NCBI GenBank assembly: GCA_007121975.1
Contig: SKJO01000278.1
Location: 1 to 15,670, forward strand
Reading direction: 5' to 3'
Origin: Nitriliruptoraceae bacterium
GTDB taxonomy: Bacteria; Actinomycetota; Nitriliruptoria; Nitriliruptorales; Nitriliruptoraceae
Length of the DNA stretch: 15,670 nucleotides
The position numbers and the translations under genes were made by a program. The notes beneath the pieces are model-generated. The model was not told where the DNA came from, did not search any database, and saw nothing but the letters and a program-made list of their open reading frames with translations. Of the stretch, positions 6,538-12,637 are shown piece after piece; position 1 is the first letter of the stretch; every line of letters begins with the position of its first letter.

Positions 6538-7856
6538 GCCACTCCCACGAACGTGACATCAGCGTCGCCGCGCTCGCCCGGGTCGAGGGCGAGGGGGCGA
6601 TGCGCGTGCGCATCCGCGACGACCACGTCGAGCACGTCGCCCTCGAGATCTACGAGCCGCCCCGCTTCTTCGAGGCGATGCTGCGGGGGCGCACCTACCT
6701 CGAACCACCCGACATCACCGCGCGCATCTGCGGGATCTGCCCGGTGGCCTACCAGCTGTCCGCGATCAACGCGATCGAGGATGCCCTCGGGGTGGACGCT
6801 CCACCGGCGATCCGGGTGCTGCGGCGGCTGCTGTACTGCGCCGAGTGGATCGAGTCGCACGTGCTGCACGTGTTCCTGCTGCACGCACCTGACTTCCTCG
6901 GCTACCAGAGCGCCATCGAGATGGCGGCCGACCACCACGAGCTCGTCGAACGTGGCCTGCGGCTGCGCAAGCTCGGCAACCGGCTGCTCGAGGTGATCGG
7001 CGGGCGCGCCATCCATCCCATCAACGTGCGGGTCGGCGGCTTCCACCGGGCGCCGACGGCGCGTGAGCTGCGCGAGTTGCTGCCCGAACTCGAGTGGGCG
7101 CTGGCGGCTGCGCAGGACACCGTGCGGGCGGTCGCGGGCTTCCCGTTCCCCGAGCTCACCCAGCACCACGTGTATGTCGCGCTGCGCCCCGACCGTGGCG
7201 TCGGCGGTGACGCAGCACCCGGCTACCCGCTCGAGGACGGCCGCGTGGTGGCCTCCGACGGGCTCGACATCCCCGTGCAGCAGTGGCCGCGTTGGTTCCG
7301 CGAGGACCACGTGCCGCACTCCACGGCGCTGCACGGGCGGATGGTGACCGGCGCCACCTACGCGGTCGGCCCCCAGGCCCGGTTCGCGCTCAACGCCGAC
7401 CGACTCTCGCCGCCGGCTGCCGACCTGGCCGCCGAGGTCGGGCTCACCGCCCCCGAGCGCAACCCGTTCCGCTCGATCCTGGTCCGGGCGGTGGAGCTGG
7501 TCGAGGCGCTGAGCGAGGCCCAGCGGCTGATCGAGGGCTACGAGCGGCCTGACGAGCCGGCGGTCGCCGTCGAGCCCCGCGAAGGAGTCGGTCACGGGGT
7601 CACCGAGGCGCCCCGCGGCATCCTCTACCACCGCTACGCGATCGACGCGCAGGGGCTGATCACCGACGCGGTCATCACCCCGCCCACGGCCCAGAACCAG
7701 CCGGCGATGGAGGCCGACCTGGCCGGGTTCGTGCAGCGTCACGTGCACCTACCCGACGACGAGCTGCAGTGGCAGTCCGAGCAGGCGATCCGCAACTACG
7801 ACCCCTGCATCTCCTGCTCGACCCACTTCCTGAACCTCGAGGTGGACCGCGGGTGA
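6534..7856 (+). CDS. hyhL: Group 3b [NiFe]-hydrogenase large catalytic (alpha) subunit
   Basis: A 440-residue subunit carrying the NiFe active site. The N-terminal L1 motif is RICGICPVAYQ (C66, C69), in the 3b form, where Tyr-Gln follows instead of the His of many other groups. The C-terminal L2 motif is DPCISCSTH (C425, C428, H431). These four cysteines bind nickel and iron. Nine residues follow H431 (FLNLEVDRG); by analogy this tail is cut off after His by the endopeptidase encoded immediately downstream once nickel is inserted. The N-terminal VAALARVEGEGAM is the usual start motif of large subunits. GTG 6534 overlaps the small-subunit stop by 4 bp, and the gene's stop overlaps the protease start by 4 bp. 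Enzymes of this type use or make H2 with NAD(P)H in the cytosol and can reduce sulfur in some archaea. Confidence 0.95.
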   Translation: MSHSHERDISVAALARVEGEGAMRVRIRDDHVEHVALEIYEPPRFFEAMLRGRTYLEPPDITARICGICPVAYQLSAINAIEDALGVDAPPAIRVLRRLLYCAEWIESHVLHVFLLHAPDFLGYQSAIEMAADHHELVERGLRLRKLGNRLLEVIGGRAIHPINVRVGGFHRAPTARELRELLPELEWALAAAQDTVRAVAGFPFPELTQHHVYVALRPDRGVGGDAAPGYPLEDGRVVASDGLDIPVQQWPRWFREDHVPHSTALHGRMVTGATYAVGPQARFALNADRLSPPAADLAAEVGLTAPERNPFRSILVRAVELVEALSEAQRLIEGYERPDEPAVAVEPREGVGHGVTEAPRGILYHRYAIDAQGLITDAVITPPTAQNQPAMEADLAGFVQRHVHLPDDELQWQSEQAIRNYDPCISCSTHFLNLEVDRG

Positions 7857-8314
7857 CCCGGGTGCTGATCGCCGGGATCGGTCACCCCGACCGTGGCGAC
7901 GACACCGTGGGCCTGCTGGTCGCCGAGCGGCTCCGCGTGCGTCTGCGTGGGGTCGAGGACGTCGAGGTGGTAGCGACCACGGCTGATCCCAGTGCCCTGC
8001 TCACGCTGCCGGCCTGGGACCTCGCCGAGCACCTGATCGTGGTGGATGCGTGCGTGGGTGGAGCGGTGCCCGGCCACGTGCACGTGTTCCGGGATCCCGA
8101 CGCGCTGCCGGTTCCGGTGGCCGGAGGCACCCACGATCTGGGGCTGGCGACGACGCTGGCTCTGGCCCGCGCGCTCGGGCGGCGTCCCGCCCAGGTCACG
8201 GTGCTGGCCGTCGAGGGTGCGCAGTTCGAGGTCGGGTCGGCGCCGAGTCCCGAGGTCCTCGCGGCGGCGGAGCTGCTGGTCGCGCGGCTGGTATCCGAGC
8301 ACGGAGGTGCCTGA
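7853..8314 (+). CDS. [NiFe]-hydrogenase maturation endopeptidase (HybD/HycI family)
   Basis: A 153-residue protease predicted to remove the C-terminal tail of the large subunit encoded just before it. The N-terminal motif GIGHPDRGDDTVG (8-20) corresponds to the family's GxGNxLxGDDGxG; His replaces the usual Asn at position 11. D16/D17, D65 (in IVVDACVGG) and H94 (in GGTHDLGLA) line up with the nickel-sensing Glu16, Asp62 and His93 of E. coli HybD. GTG 7853 shares GTGA with the large-subunit stop. Without this start, the frame would run on into the large-subunit gene from 7769, which is not protein-like. It is the last gene of the operon and is followed by a hairpin 11 bp downstream. Confidence 0.92.
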   Translation: MTRVLIAGIGHPDRGDDTVGLLVAERLRVRLRGVEDVEVVATTADPSALLTLPAWDLAEHLIVVDACVGGAVPGHVHVFRDPDALPVPVAGGTHDLGLATTLALARALGRRPAQVTVLAVEGAQFEVGSAPSPEVLAAAELLVARLVSEHGGA

Positions 8315-8325
8315 ACACCACGAAA

Positions 8326-8355
8326 CCCCGACCGCCGTTCTACGGGTGGTCGGGG
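8326..8355 (+). terminator. Hairpin terminator after the hydrogenase operon
   Basis: CCCCGACC (8326-8333) pairs perfectly with GGTCGGGG (8348-8355). An inner CCG/CGG (8335-8337 with 8343-8345) extends the stem across small bulges, leaving a 5-base loop. No T-run follows, as is common in GC-rich actinobacteria. It starts 11 bp after the stop. Confidence 0.6.
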
Positions 8356-8579
8356 CTCCGCGCGTCCGGGCGCACTCTGAGGACCGTGGTCCGAGCGCAG
8401 CCGTTCCGCTGACATCGTCACGCTACGGCGTTCGATGCCACCCGTTCCACCGGGGGCAGCGGCGGTCGAGGCGGTGGCGCGGACCTCGCGGCCCGGCCGT
8501 CCAGCGGGGGACCCGTCGGTCCGGCCTGCTGTCGTCGCGGACCCTGCTCCGGTTCCGCTCCGGTCACCCGGGGTGTTTC

Positions 8580-8613
8580 CGTAGTTCTCTCGGGCGACAA
8601 GGGAGACACTACG
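8580..8613. repeat. Inverted repeat/hairpin in the convergent intergenic region
   Basis: CGTAGTTCTC on the left pairs with GAGACACTACG on the right (rev-comp CGTAGTGTCTC), that is ten pairs with a single bulged base, around a loop of about a dozen bases. The arms are much less GC-rich than the surroundings, so this is not simply a by-product of base composition. It could be an operator, a recombination site or an RNA hairpin. Confidence 0.5.
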
Positions 8614-8650
8614 CACGTCCGCGGGTGCTGACAAGGGGGTGGGGACAAGT

Positions 8651-8705
8651 CACAGGCAACTCACAGGAGATCCCCAGGGTGGCCACAGGTTGTGCCCAGT
8701 TACGT
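8651..8705 (+). repeat. Five-unit 11-bp-periodic CACAGG array
   Basis: CACAGG or a near match begins at 8651, 8662, 8673 (CCCAGG), 8684 and, more weakly, 8695 (CCCAGT): exactly 11 bp apart each time, so all lie on the same face of the helix. Direct 11-nt repeats are the form of binding site used by PhoP-type response regulators in Streptomyces; iterons are another possibility. The core here, (G/C)TCACAGG in the first two units, shares only part of the GTTCACC consensus. Confidence 0.5.
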
Positions 8706-8735
8706 CACTCTGGGCGCACCTCGACGTCGCACAGC

Positions 8736-8768
8736 GCGCGCCCCCGGCATCGGTGACCGGGGGCGCGC
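8736..8768 (-). terminator. Hairpin terminator after the phosphofructokinase gene
   Basis: GCGCGCCCCCGG (8736-8747) and CCGGGGGCGCGC (8757-8768) form a perfect 12-bp stem with a 9-base loop, 18 bp beyond the phosphofructokinase stop. No T-run is present on either strand. It could also act on transcripts coming from the left. Confidence 0.65.
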
Positions 8769-8786
8769 GGCGGACAGCGGGCAGGA

Positions 8787-9941
8787 TCAGTACAGGAACA
8801 TCGGCTTGCCGGTGACCTGACGGACCTTGGGACGGTAGGCGTCGACGTCGTACAGGGCGCCGACGTCGACCCGCTTGGCGCCGTCACCGGTGACCGAGAT
8901 CGGGACGTTGGTGTAGGTGCCGCTGCGCAGCGCGACCATGCGCCCCGAGTTGTCCGACACCGCGAGGTCGGCCGCCATGACCGCGTAGTTGGTGGCGACC
9001 ATCAGGTCCAGCGAGTCGGGGCTGCCCGAGCGCATCAGGTAGCCCAGCGTCTGGGCGATGATGTCCTCGCCGGTGATCGACTTGATCATCCGCCCGGTGG
9101 TCTCGCCGATCCCGCCGAGCTTGCGGTGGCCGTAGGCGTCGGCCTCACCCGACAGGTGCACCTCCCCGCCGGTGTGGGTGGCGCCCTCGGAGATGGTGAC
9201 CATCGCGTAGTTCGACGGGTTGGCGCGCTTGTCGTCCATCAGCAGGGCGCTCAGCCGCTCCGGGTCGAAGGGGACCTCGGAGATGATGGCGCGGTCGACC
9301 GAGGCGAGGTAGGCGCTGATCAGCGAGGTCTCGCCCGAGTAGCGACCGAACAGCTCGATCACCGCGATGCGCTCGTGCGAGCCGGTGGAGGTGCGCAGCT
9401 GGTGGATGAACTGCACGCTGCGGGTCACGGCGGTCGAGAAGCCGATGCAGTAGTCGGTGCCGTGGACGTCGTTGTCCATCGTCTTGGGGATGGCGATGAC
9501 CGGGAAGCCCTCCTCGTGCAGGCGCAGCGCGTAGGAGAGGGTGTCGTCGCCACCGATGGGGATCAACGCGTCGATGTGGTTGCGCTCGAGCACCTCGAGC
9601 ACGTGCTCGGTGAAGTCGTGGGGGCCCTCGTCGTCGCCGATGCGGCCGGTGAGGAACGCGGGGACGTCCTTGGTACGCACCTTCTGCGGGTTGGTGCGTG
9701 AGGTGTGCAGGAAGGTGCCGCCGCTGCGGTCGATGGTCCGCACGACGCCGAGGTCGAGGGGAATCAGGCAGTTGGCGCGTGAGCCCTCGTCGTCGTCGAG
9801 GTCGTACTCGAGCAGGCCGCCCCAGCCGCGGCGGATGCCCACGACCGTGTGCCCGTCGTGGATGACGCGGTCGACGACCGCCTTGATGCAGGGGTTGAGT
9901 CCGGGGACGTCGCCGCCGCCCGTCAGGATGCCGATGCGCAT
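8787..9941 (-). CDS. pfp: 6-phosphofructokinase of the pyrophosphate-dependent type
   Basis: A 384-residue PfkA-superfamily enzyme that phosphorylates fructose 6-phosphate to the 1,6-bisphosphate. Motifs: GILTGGGDVPGLNPCIKAVV (phosphoryl-donor loop, 4-23), GGDDT (130-134) and PKTMDND (152-158), followed by SHERIAVIELFGRYSG. In ATP-dependent enzymes the second is GGDGS and the third PGTIDND. The Asp in GGDD and the Lys in PKT are established markers of pyrophosphate as donor, making the reaction reversible and saving ATP. The protein is longer than bacterial ATP-PFK (about 320 residues), as in the mixed-substrate group. ATG 9941-9939 has GAAAGG five bases upstream; frames extending further upstream lose homology. 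Minus strand, divergent from the Gfo/Idh gene. Confidence 0.9.
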   Translation of the reverse strand: MRIGILTGGGDVPGLNPCIKAVVDRVIHDGHTVVGIRRGWGGLLEYDLDDDEGSRANCLIPLDLGVVRTIDRSGGTFLHTSRTNPQKVRTKDVPAFLTGRIGDDEGPHDFTEHVLEVLERNHIDALIPIGGDDTLSYALRLHEEGFPVIAIPKTMDNDVHGTDYCIGFSTAVTRSVQFIHQLRTSTGSHERIAVIELFGRYSGETSLISAYLASVDRAIISEVPFDPERLSALLMDDKRANPSNYAMVTISEGATHTGGEVHLSGEADAYGHRKLGGIGETTGRMIKSITGEDIIAQTLGYLMRSGSPDSLDLMVATNYAVMAADLAVSDNSGRMVALRSGTYTNVPISVTGDGAKRVDVGALYDVDAYRPKVRQVTGKPMFLY

Positions 9942-10053
9942 GGTGGCCTTTCGTTTCGCGGAGAATGGTGGGATGGGAGGTCGAAGCGCATCGTAGGCGC
10001 CCGGCTGACCTGCTTGCCTGTACCCACACGGACCCGACGGCAAGGAGCGCAGC
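9942..10053. promoter_or_regulatory. Divergent promoter region between phosphofructokinase and Gfo/Idh oxidoreductase genes
   Basis: A 112-bp noncoding stretch that must hold both promoters. Ribosome binding sites are clear on both sides: GAAAGG on the minus strand (9952-9947) and AAGGAG on the plus strand (10042-10047). A minus-strand TACGAT within 9980-9995 fits a -10 element, but I cannot pair it with a good -35. Confidence 0.4.
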
Positions 10054-11025
10054 ATGAGCGTGCGGTGGGGAGTTCTCGGCACCGGATCGATCGCGGCGGC
10101 GTTGACCGAGGCGGTGCGGGCCGAGGGCGGCGAGGTGGTCGCCGTGAGCAGCGCCGACCCTGCGCGGGCTGCCGCCTTCGCGAGCGCGTACGACATCGAG
10201 CGCCACCATGCGCCGCACCATGAACTGCTGGCAGCGGGTGACCTCGATGTCGCCTATGTGGCCACCACCAACGACCGGCACCACGCGGATGTGCTGGCCT
10301 GCCTCGAGGCGGGGGTGGCGGTGCTCGCCGAGAAGCCGTTCGCGCTCGACCTCGCGCAGACCGACGAGCTGCTCGCGGCTGCGCAGCGTGCCGGGGTGTT
10401 CCTCATGGAGGCGATGTGGATGCGCTTCCAGCCCGCCTTCCTCGAGCTCGAGCGCCGGCTGGAAGCCGGGCAGATCGGTCCTCCTGCGCTTCTCACGGCG
10501 CATTTCGGGATCTCGTTGCCGGTCGACCCGACCCGGCGCTGGTTCGCCCGTGAGCAGGGTGGGGGCAGCCTCGTCGACGTCGGTGTCTATCCGCTCACCC
10601 TGGCGCTGGCGGTGCTCGGAGAGCCCGAGGAGATCACCGCGCTGGCGCAGCTGGCCGACACCGGCGTGGACGCCCAGCTGGCGGTGGCGATGCGCCACCC
10701 CACGGGCCTGGCGAGCTGGTCGTGCTCGTTCGTGGCGGACCTGGGGGTGGAGGCCACCGTCGCCGGTCCCGAGGGCAGCCTGCGCCTGCACGCGCCCTTC
10801 CACCATGCCCCACGGCTCACCCGCCACCGCGGGCTCGAGCTCGTCGAGGACCTCGTGGTGCCCGGCGCGGAGCTCGGCTACCGCCACGAGGTCCGCGAGG
10901 TGCACCGCTGCCTGGCCGCCGGTCGCACCCAGAGCGAGCGCATGCCCTGGGAGCTCACGCGCACGCTCATGCGGTGGCTCGATGCGCTGCGCGCGCAGGT
11001 CGGCGTCACCTACCCGGGGCGCTGA
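10054..11025 (+). CDS. Gfo/Idh/MocA-family NAD(P)-dependent oxidoreductase
   Basis: A 323-residue soluble dehydrogenase. The Rossmann domain opens with VRWGVLGTGSIAAALTEAV (GxGxIA-type dinucleotide loop at 9-14). EKPFALD (93-99) is the family's conserved EKP motif, which supplies a substrate/cofactor-binding Lys. GGGSLVDVGVYPL (169-181) is the DxGxY-type motif of the C-terminal domain, and MEAMWMRFQP (118-127) is typical of the dihydrodiol-dehydrogenase/sugar-dehydrogenase subgroup. AAGGAG six bases before ATG 10054 fixes the start. The family oxidises or reduces sugars, inositols and related compounds; the substrate cannot be told here. The next gene lies 121 bp downstream in the same direction, so co-transcription is possible but not implied. 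Confidence 0.88.
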   Translation: MSVRWGVLGTGSIAAALTEAVRAEGGEVVAVSSADPARAAAFASAYDIERHHAPHHELLAAGDLDVAYVATTNDRHHADVLACLEAGVAVLAEKPFALDLAQTDELLAAAQRAGVFLMEAMWMRFQPAFLELERRLEAGQIGPPALLTAHFGISLPVDPTRRWFAREQGGGSLVDVGVYPLTLALAVLGEPEEITALAQLADTGVDAQLAVAMRHPTGLASWSCSFVADLGVEATVAGPEGSLRLHAPFHHAPRLTRHRGLELVEDLVVPGAELGYRHEVREVHRCLAAGRTQSERMPWELTRTLMRWLDALRAQVGVTYPGR

Positions 11026-11060
11026 CGACCCCGACGACCTCGAGGGGCCATCGGGCGCGC

Positions 11061-11074
11061 ATGGTCGGGACCAT
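11061..11074. promoter_or_regulatory. 14-bp palindrome upstream of the GlpA-like operon, possible operator
   Basis: ATGGTCGGGACCAT has perfect 6-bp arms around GG. It lies in the 121-bp gap before the GlpA-like gene, about 72 bp upstream of the start. A direct repeat GGACCCGGA (11097-11105 and 11110-11118) follows. Either could bind a repressor of glycerol-phosphate genes; no regulator gene is adjacent. Confidence 0.35.
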
Positions 11075-11146
11075 CTGCACTGCCCCGCGGTGGGCGGGAC
11101 CCGGATGCTGGACCCGGAGTCCACCGCCGTGGAAGGTCTGATCACG

Positions 11147-12631
11147 ATGTCCGTCCCCGTCGTGCACGACGTCATCATCATCGGGGGCGGGGTGGTCGGG
11201 GTGACCTTGGCCCGCACCCTGTCGCGCTTCGAGCTCGACGTGGTGCTGCTCGAGCGTGACGCCGAGGTCGGCTTCGGGGTCAGCAAGGCCAACAGCGGCA
11301 TCATCCACTCCGGCATCCACGCGGATCCGGACACCGTCAAGGGCCGGCTCGAGTGGCCGGGCAACGTCGGTTGGCTGCGGTTGCGTGACGACCTGGGCTT
11401 CGGGCTCGCGCAGGTCGGCGAGCTGCTCGTGGCGCTGGCCGAGGACGAGCTCGCGACCGTCGAGGCGCTGCACGCGCAGGGCCGGCGCAAGGGCGTGCCG
11501 GGCCTGGAGCCCTACCGCCAGGACCAGGTGCGCCGGGCCCAGCCCAACCTGACGCGTGAGGTCATCGCGGGGCTGTGGGCACCGACCGCCGGGGTGGTCA
11601 ACCCCTACGAGGCGGTGCTGCTCATCGCCGACAACGCCGCGCGCAACGGGGTGCAGGTGGTCACCAGCGAGCCGGTCGTCGGCATCGATCCTCCGGTGGT
11701 CGACGAGCCCGACGCCCCGATCCGGGTGCGCACCCCAGGCCGCACCTGGCATGGCCGTTACGTCGTCAACGCCGCCGGGCTCTACGCCGACGAGATCGCG
11801 GCGATGGCGGGGGTAGCGAGCTTCACGATCCATGGGCGCAAGGGTGAGGAGTACCTGCTCGACAAGCGGTTGGCGGGGCTGGTCACCAGCATCATCTTCC
11901 CGTGCCCGACCGAGACCTCGAAGGGCACGCTGGTCACCCCGACCTACGACGGCACCATCATGGTGGGCCCCACCGCCGAGGCGACCGACGACAAGGACGA
12001 CACCACCACCACCCCCGAGGGTGCCGCGCAGGTGTTCGCCGCCGCCCGGCGGCTGGTGCCCGGCATCAGCCCGCGGGATGTGATCGCCGAGTTCGCCGGG
12101 GTGCGGGCGGTGGCCCACACCGAGGACTTCATCATCGGGCCCACCGACCGTCCGGGTTTCGTCAACGCGGCGGGGATCCAGTCGCCCGGGCTGACCGCGG
12201 CGCCGGCGATCGCCGAGCTGCTGCTCGACGTGCTCAGCGACGAGGGTCTGGCGCTGCACGAGAAGGACGCCTGGCAGCCGCGCAGCGAGCACCCCGTGCG
12301 CTTCGCGCAGCTGTCGACCGAGGAGCAGGCCGAGCTGGCGGTGCGCGAACCGCGCTACGCGCAGCTCGTGTGCCGCTGCGAGCTGGTGACCGAGGCCGAG
12401 ATCCTCGACGCCATCGATCGGGGTGCGCGCACGCTCGACGGCCTGAAGTTCCGCACCCGCATCGGGATGGGGCGCTGCCAGGGAGGCTTCTGTACCTGGC
12501 ACTGCATGCAGCTGCTCGCCGAACGCCAGCAGGTTGACCTGCCCGCGGTGACCAAGCGCGGCGCGGGCTCGTGGCTGGTCTGCGAGCGTGACGACGCCGG
12601 GGCGCGCCCGACCGCCGCGCTGGGAGGCTGA
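11147..12631 (+). CDS. GlpA-like FAD-dependent glycerol-3-phosphate dehydrogenase with C-terminal BFD-like [2Fe-2S] domain
   Basis: A 494-residue two-domain protein. Residues 1-370 form a DAO-type FAD oxidoreductase: VIIIGGGVVGVTLARTL (9-25, FAD ADP-binding loop), ANSGIIHSGIH (48-58, typical of glycerol-3-phosphate dehydrogenase/L-2-hydroxyglutarate oxidase relatives), VVNAAGLYAD (206-215) and GPTDRPGFVNAAGIQSPGLT (331-350). Residues 405-460 form a BFD-like domain with C409-x-C411 and C444-x4-C449, the usual four ligands of a [2Fe-2S] cluster. GAAGG upstream supports ATG 11147; ATG 11105 in frame would add 14 residues without homology. It is the first of three tightly linked genes, the same set as the glycerol-3-phosphate dehydrogenase cluster of Thermotoga maritima and many Firmicutes. 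Hydroxyglutarate or another hydroxy acid remains a possible substrate. Confidence 0.82.
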   Translation: MSVPVVHDVIIIGGGVVGVTLARTLSRFELDVVLLERDAEVGFGVSKANSGIIHSGIHADPDTVKGRLEWPGNVGWLRLRDDLGFGLAQVGELLVALAEDELATVEALHAQGRRKGVPGLEPYRQDQVRRAQPNLTREVIAGLWAPTAGVVNPYEAVLLIADNAARNGVQVVTSEPVVGIDPPVVDEPDAPIRVRTPGRTWHGRYVVNAAGLYADEIAAMAGVASFTIHGRKGEEYLLDKRLAGLVTSIIFPCPTETSKGTLVTPTYDGTIMVGPTAEATDDKDDTTTTPEGAAQVFAAARRLVPGISPRDVIAEFAGVRAVAHTEDFIIGPTDRPGFVNAAGIQSPGLTAAPAIAELLLDVLSDEGLALHEKDAWQPRSEHPVRFAQLSTEEQAELAVREPRYAQLVCRCELVTEAEILDAIDRGARTLDGLKFRTRIGMGRCQGGFCTWHCMQLLAERQQVDLPAVTKRGAGSWLVCERDDAGARPTAALGG

Positions 12632-12637
12632 AGGCCG

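Larger units (their letters stand above)
8356..8735. other. Noncoding region between the two convergent transcription units
   Basis: Both neighbouring genes end toward this stretch, so no promoter for either is expected here, yet 380 bp remain between the two terminator hairpins. I find no convincing gene: the longest frames are GC-rich shadows without recognisable motifs. What stands out are a 12-bp palindrome GGACCGTGGTCC (8381-8392), GACAAG repeated at 8596, 8630 and 8644, a longer hairpin (8580-8613) and an 11-bp-periodic array (8651-8705). A small RNA or a degraded gene is possible but unproven. Confidence 0.4.

Noticed and set aside
7882..8634. Minus-strand open frame over the protease gene and the convergent intergenic region
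   Set aside because: It starts at TTG, is Ser/Thr/Arg/Ala-rich, overlaps the maturation protease antisense and shows no motif.
8640..8700. oriC-like stretch with a DnaA-box-like TGGGGACAA and CACAGG repeats
   Set aside because: The box differs from TGTGGACAA by one base, no second box with correct sequence is present, and no dnaA, dnaN or gyrB lies near.
11105..11146. ATG 11105 as start of the GlpA-like protein
   Set aside because: It would add 14 residues with no family match; ATG 11147 has a GAAGG upstream and opens directly at the FAD-binding strand.
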